Below are positions 12,801 to 19,900 of a DNA stretch of 34,937 bases, piece by piece. Origin of the DNA: Lingula anatina (taxonomy: Eukaryota; Brachiopoda; Lingulata; Lingulida; Lingulidae); contig NW_019773759.1 in NCBI RefSeq assembly GCF_001039355.2, positions 129,098-164,034 of the forward strand, in the 5' to 3' direction. The translations under genes were made by a program, and so were the position numbers. Within the stretch, counting starts at the first letter, position 1, and every line of letters begins with the position of its first letter. The notes below the pieces were generated by a model. That model was not told the origin of the DNA, did no database searches, and saw nothing but the letters and a program-made list of their open reading frames with translations.

Positions 12801-15610
12801 CATAGAGGCTTTCATTTTTATGTACAGACACAGATGTGTCTGTACATATAGCCATCATCTGCGTCTGTCGTCGCCGTCGTCNATCAACATAGATACTTTG
12901 GAATACTGTCAGAAAATATCTCAGGGCCCGTCCTGTTATTGACCATGTTACCTGTTGTGCATGATTAAAATTCAGTGTTGACTGACAGTGCTATTATAAG
13001 CATTATTTATTATTGCATCAAAATTGACAAAATGACCTTTTTTTTGCATCTTTATTTTCTGTTTTTTGTCTGTACATTTGACAGCTTTGCTGCCTTGTTG
13101 TTATGTACAGACACAGATGTGTCTGTACATATAGCCGTCACCTGTGTCTGTCGTCGCCGTTGCTGTTGCCATTGCCATTGCCATGCACTTTTACCGTAAA
13201 CACGATAAGTGGAAAACGGTTTTACGTTTTGGCTTGAAACTTACAGAACTGATGAATATTCATAATACGTAGGTCAAGTTCGAAAATCAGCATGATCCGG
13301 CCATTTTTAGGGAAGTTATGCTGTTTTTTTCTCTTTTTTCAGCAAATATACAATACCATAAACAAGATGAGTGGAAAACAGTTTTACCTTTTGATTTGAA
13401 ACTTACAGAACTGAAAAATATTCATAATACGCAGGTCAAGTTCGAAAATCGGCATGATCGGGTCATTTTTATGGAAGTTATGCTGTTTTTTTCACTTTTT
13501 TCAGGATATATGCAACCCTGATAACACGATAAATAAAAAACTGCTTTACTTTTTGGCTTGAAACTTATAGAACTGATGAATATTCATAATATGCAGGTCA
13601 AGTTCGAAAATCAGCATGATCGAGCCACTTTTATGGAAGTTATGCTGTTTTTTCATTTTTTTCAGCATATATGCAACACTGATAACACAATATAAGAAAA
13701 ACAGATAGGCCAATTGTCATTGTACTCACAGGAGTGGTCAATCTTACTAAAACACAGGTTGAGTTTGAAAATCAGCATAATCGGGCTATTATTTTAGAAG
13801 CTATGCTTTTTTTTTCACATTTCCTCAGATTCAATTCTTAGGCATGTTAATAGTCTCATTATTGAACTAATAAGATACGTAAAAGTGTTTGTTTGACATT
13901 TCCTGCATCTTTACAACATTGTCAGTTGATTATGTAAAAATGATGGTAAAGTTAATATTGTGTATTGTATAATGAAGTGTCAAAAATGGAAATAAACACA
14001 TATCATTGCAGTTTGTCAGATTCAATCATCCACTATGTTCAGAATGGAGGAAATTGGACATTTAACACTGTTCTATTGATATTTTTCCCATCTCATCAAT
14101 TTTCTTAGTTGGTCATATAAAAATGGCAGTAAACTTTTTATTTTGTTTTATGTTAAAAAAGTGTTAAAAATGGAAATCAACCCATTTCAGAAAAGTGCTG
14201 TCTTGTTTACATTTTGGCATTTTCAAGATGTGACTTTGAAGACCTTTGCTAGTCACATTTTCTGAATATCCATGATACTAATATTTTATTATTAAAAATT
14301 AATGGTCATTATGCTGTTAAACATTATGTAATATTGCATCAAAATTTGAAGAAACCCCTATTTTGGACACTGCTCACATGATGACCATTTAAGGAAAATC
14401 ATGTCACTTACTGTTCTCAAACTTACAGGAAAGAAACATGGCTCTAAAATACAGCTTCAGTAGGCAATGCAGTCTGTTTGGTAATTTTTTTCTGGGAATT
14501 AAACAGTTTTTTGTGAAAACTTAATTTTTTACTTATTGGCATTTTCAAGGTGTGACTTTGGAGTTGCAGGATCCTGAAGACCTTTGCTTGTCACGTTTTC
14601 TGAATGTCCATGTTACTAATATTCTATTATTAAAAATTGATGGTCATTATGCTGTTAAGCATTATGTAATGTTGCATTAAAATAGAAGAAAACACAATTT
14701 TTAGTGCTGCTGCTATGATGACCATTATGGGAAAACCGTGTTATTTGTGACTGTCAAACCTTTAAAAAAGAAACACTGGACTAAAATGCAACCTGAGTTG
14801 GAAAAGCAGTCTAAATTGGCTTCTTTTTCTGGAAGTTATACATTTGAGTGAAATATTCATTATCTTTTTGGCGTATTCATTGTGGGACTCGGAGCTCCTA
14901 TGGACATGAAGCCAAATGGTAAATCAAATTTTCTACATGTCCATGCTATTTATAGTCAATAATCAAAAATTGGTGATAATTATTCTATAATTTATTATGT
15001 AATGTTACGTCAAAATTGACAACATTCTTTTTGCACTGCTACTGCAAACATAATGAAAAGAAAACTGTGTTACTTATTATTATTTTTAACTTACAAGTAT
15101 GATTTTTAGGATTGGCATGCAGTTCAAGTTAGAAAGCCAGGTCAATTGGGTTATCATTTATTATTGAATTTATGCAATTTTGTGTGAAATTTTCATTTTT
15201 CTCATTCTGGCACTTTCTAAGGATTAACTTGAACTCTGATGGGCCTGAAGCCTTATGCTTTTACTTTCATCCGTGTTACCTGTTGTGCATAATTAAAATT
15301 TGAAGTTGACTGTGCAGTTAAACATAATGTATTATTGCATCAGAATTGGTAGTCTCCTATTTTGTGCATTATTGTTTTGTGCTTTTCTTAAGATGTGACT
15401 TATGGGCCTGAAAGACCTTTGAGAGGGTTAGTCTGTAAATTTCCCTTGGGTATCACTTAGCTAAGTTTTGAGTTATAAAGTCATTTGCCTAATTAATAGG
15501 ACGTTAAATGAGATTACATAAAGCACACTTGTTGATATTTCCCTGTAAACTCCCAAAGGTTAAGCTCTCTGTTAGATTAATGATAAGGAAGTAGTGATAA
15601 TTATGCAGGT

Positions 15611-15669
<59 letters not shown>

Positions 15670-16887
15670 CTCGAATATTAAAAGTTTAAATAGCAGCTTC
15701 ATTGGAATTATATTTACCTCAGGCTTTGCCAAGGAGGTTATATTTTCACCCCTGTTTGTCTGCCATCAACATAACTCAAAAAGTTATGGACTGATTTTGC
15801 TGAAATTTTCAGGAACTGTCAGAATTGGGCTAAAGAGGACAATGAATAGTTTTTGGTGGTGGTCTGGCTCAATAATCAATCAATAATTAATAATAAATAA
15901 CAATTGCTGCCTTGGCAGAGGTCTGCACTCTCGGAGTGCTTTTCTAGTTTTGTTATGTTTTCCTTTATAATTTTTTCTCAAACACTTGCATTTGTGACTT
16001 TTAACTCTCATCCGCTCGAGGCTCTGCACATTTTCTGTATTTCCACATAAGCAGTTGTATTGTTTTTTATGTCTTTAAACATTATGTAATATTATTTTTT
16101 GCACTGTCATCATTTTTCAAATATTGAGACTTTCATCATGTGACTTTGGTCTCTTGGTCCTGAAACTGTAATCTTATTGAAGGGGTGGATTGAGACCATC
16201 TTCTGGGTCTTCTGGAAGACAGTCAGGTTATTAAGTTTATATTGACTGGTATCCATTATTTTTTCTTTTGGAAGACCATCAAAATAGAGGATGGATCAAC
16301 ATAGATACTTTGGAATACTGTCAGAAAATATCTCAGGGTCCGCTCCTGTTATTGACCATGTTACCTGTTGTGCATGATTAAAATTCAGTGTTGACTGACA
16401 GTGCTATTATAAGCATCATTTATTATTGCATCAAAATTGACAAAATGACCTTTTTTGCATCTTTATTGTCTGTTTTTTGTCTGTACATTTGACAGCTTTG
16501 CTGCCTTGTTATAGTCTTGTCTTCATTTTGATTTAAAGAAGAATGCACTTTAGGTTATATTCAAAATATGTCCCAGTTTTTGTCATGATAGTGAAAAAAA
16601 ACACATTTAAGGTATTGTAGGGAGTTTCTCAAAAAATAACATCACAAGTAGTTGCAGCAGGAACTGCTTATTTATACATACTGTGTATCTATCTTGTGTA
16701 TCTATTCAGGGTCAGTGACATGGTGATGCAGGTGGGCAGTCTGTTGATGTCCAATCAGCAGGCTAGCATAGCCTCCAGGACTGACGTACAGTTTGCTGGA
16801 GACCAGCACAGGTATGTTCACATACAGCACAGGGATGCTCACACACACACAGTACAGGGATGCTCTCTCACACACAGTACAGGGATG

Positions 16888-16932
<45 letters not shown>

Positions 16933-19900
16933 TACATGTGCTGATGGCATTTTTTCTCCAAATATTATTACATTACTATAACATGAGGTGCAGTACCAGG
17001 TTTTTGGAGTTAATGAGATGTGTCATACAAAATAAACTGTGAAATAACCCTTCCTATGGACAGGTCACTGCATTTTTGCATTGTCGTAACTTATGAAACA
17101 AAATGAACAACCTATCCTAGAAACATACCAAGGAGCCAGTGAACAGGGGATTGGTGTGTACTTTGTGCCTGTCCATTTACAGCTACACGGGATATCTTCT
17201 CATTTTCTTCGTAGTGTAGATTTTTCTGATTGAATTATTGCATCATGAAGTAAAATTTTTCACAGACAAAGGGATTTCAAAGTAAAGAAAAAAGTTGAAA
17301 TATGATATGATTCTTAAATAAGTATTAAAAAACCCTGCATCAATTATCCTGAAGTTCAAGAACTGGATGGAGTATGATACCTTCTGAAGTCATTATGTTG
17401 CATATTGAAAATATTGTCATTAACAATTTGTTGTTTAACTTGGCATTGTTTTTCTGGAAAAAGAACTAGATTTTGTCTGTGATGTAACTCTGTGTATTTT
17501 ACAGGCTATTGATACAGTTATGGCACTTCTGAGTGTCTGTGAAGACCTGTACTGGTAAAATTATAAATACTTTACTGACTGTTTAAAATATCTACATCTT
17601 CAGTGTGTTAAAAATCCCTGCTAAACCTGAGGAACCAGCCTATGATGTAACATTCATAGTGGACCCAGTTTCCCGGGAGGCACAGAAAGTGACCCCATTA
17701 CTCAGGGTGAGTACAGTTTGGGATTTGCCAAACAATTGAGACCTTTCACTCTAAGAGAAGGCACCTTTATGTATTTAATCTGTTTATCCTGCACAAGCTG
17801 CACAAGAAGTTAGACAGAGTCAGTGTAAAAGTCAATTGTTTTTATACAACAATTGTAAATAACCACAGATGTGGAAACAATTAAATGTATAAGGTAATTT
17901 AGTTACCAAGGTCAAAATAAACAGATTGATCTTTTTGTAGAAGATAGCAGTTAAAACTTATATTAAGTTGCATCAATCACTTGACTATTAATCAACAGAA
18001 GTAAAAAATATGATGATGTTAGGTACTTATATATGATAAATCACTGTTAGCTGATTTTACATATAGTATTTAGTATATATTCTCATCAGTAAACAGGGGC
18101 GTATTCAGAGCTATTTTCTGACAGTCTTCCAAATTATGTTTATTGATATATCCTCCAATTTTGACCTTCTTCCAACAGAAAAAATAAGATACCTTTTAAT
18201 GTAAACTTGAAAATCTGACCGTCTTCTGGAAGACTCAGAAGACGGCTTAAATCCGCCCCTGGTAAAGTATGTATAGATTTTGGAATGTTTAGGCACCACT
18301 GTCCACTGATGGCTGTGAGTGGAATTTCATGGTGATTTGTAGATACCTACTGTATGTCACTGATGGCTGTGAGTGGAATTTCATGGTGAATTGTAGTTAC
18401 CTACTGTATGTCACTGAGGGCTGTGAGTGGAACTCCACAGTGACATGAGTCTCCTTAGGTACCACTGGATATGTAGTTAGCAGAATATATGAACAATTAA
18501 AACTTCAGTACCTAACACAAGGGGGTTGAACTCCAAAGAACGAGGTACATTGATAATTCTGGTATTTTGTCTCTTTTACACACAGAACACTTAAAATAAT
18601 TTGTGCATCTAATAACTACATATCTTGGTATTCTTTCGTCCCAAATGTTCCCCTGAAATACAGCAGAGATGCAAAGGTTTTAACTTGCTTCAAGATGTTC
18701 ACCAAATCAGTGCATAAGTAAGCTCAGTACTGAGGAAATATTTATGGGTACATTGAGGATAAAGAAAGTCAGAATTATACTCAATGTACTTCCATCTTGG
18801 GAGTTAACCCCCTTAAACTTTTTTTTTTAATTTCTCAAAATGTATCTACTATAAAGATTCAATTAAATGCTACAACATTATATCTAGCACATTAAAGTAA
18901 AGATACCTCAACTCACATGAGGGATTGTCGTTCAAAAGCCTCTCTTTCCTTCAGGATCTTCCCAACAACATGATCCATCAGGTGAACATCAAGTCGCTGC
19001 CTCAGGAGTGGATGTGGTGTGAGACTTGGTGCAGTGATGACGAGAAGTCAAAAGCCAAAACTATTGATTTGGTAAGCTTAAAGAATTATTAATAACTAAT
19101 GAGTTACAGAATATATTTTATAAAATGGTGCACAATAGTTTTACAAAATTTTAGTTAAAGAGTTCAGTGTTTGTTTTAGTAAAACTGCATTGTTGTTCCT
19201 ACAAGTGGCAATTTATTTACTTAATAGTTACAAAATCTCATTTTAAAGGCTGTAGTTAACTTCTGATAAGTTTGTTTATGAGGTTGAGACTACTTGAATG
19301 TTTCAATTTACTGCAGAGCTCTGGAGCATATTTAACTTCTGAAACCTGATGCTAAAAATGAAGTCACTATTTCATTTTTATTTTATTTTGTAAGAAATGC
19401 AACTTGTTTTATGAAAGCTATCAAGACTGGCATTGTGGATTAAGAGTGATTTGACTGGGGGCTATATTTCACCTATTGTTTTCTCCAGTGTAATAACCTG
19501 CAGACCAAAGAACCTAAGCTCAATGCAGCTAAGAGAAAAGTAGCTGAGTGGGAGGAATATGACAATGAAGAAAGGAGGATATTTGAAAACTTTACCAGCA
19601 ATAAACCCACACTAGGTTCACTAAGTGCTGACCACATTGAAGCACAAGGTCAGTGAGATTTTGAATTCTGACGTCTTGCTTGAATCCCTCAATAAAGCAG
19701 CTTATGCACCTCAAAAAGTGGTTAAGTGTAAAAATAAGTTGAAATGTACAGAGGCTTTTTACTGTCATTCATTGATGAAAAACAGTGTAGTGTATTAGTA
19801 AAAACTATAGCTTTCAAGTCTGTTAAACTAGATAAGAAGTGTAAGTGAGCAGCACTTCAGGTAAAGTGCAATATTTTCAGTGAGCTGGATGGCCTGAGCA

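Larger units (their letters stand above)
17707..18954. other. 1,248-bp intron where the catalytic-domain exons are expected but absent
   Basis: No frame here resembles GT24, and the space is too short for the missing 400-450 codons plus introns. It holds a MITE (18094-18261), a 54-bp tandem repeat (18307-18445) and otherwise plain AT-rich sequence. There is no N. The boundaries are ordinary GTGAGT and TTCCTTCAG sites, both phase 0. Confidence 0.8.

Noticed and set aside
16702-17042. Short frames on both strands around 16.7-17.0 kb with His-Thr or Cys-Val runs
   Set aside because: They read through the (CA)n and (CT)n microsatellites. Only 16710-16811 is coding, as a UGGT exon.
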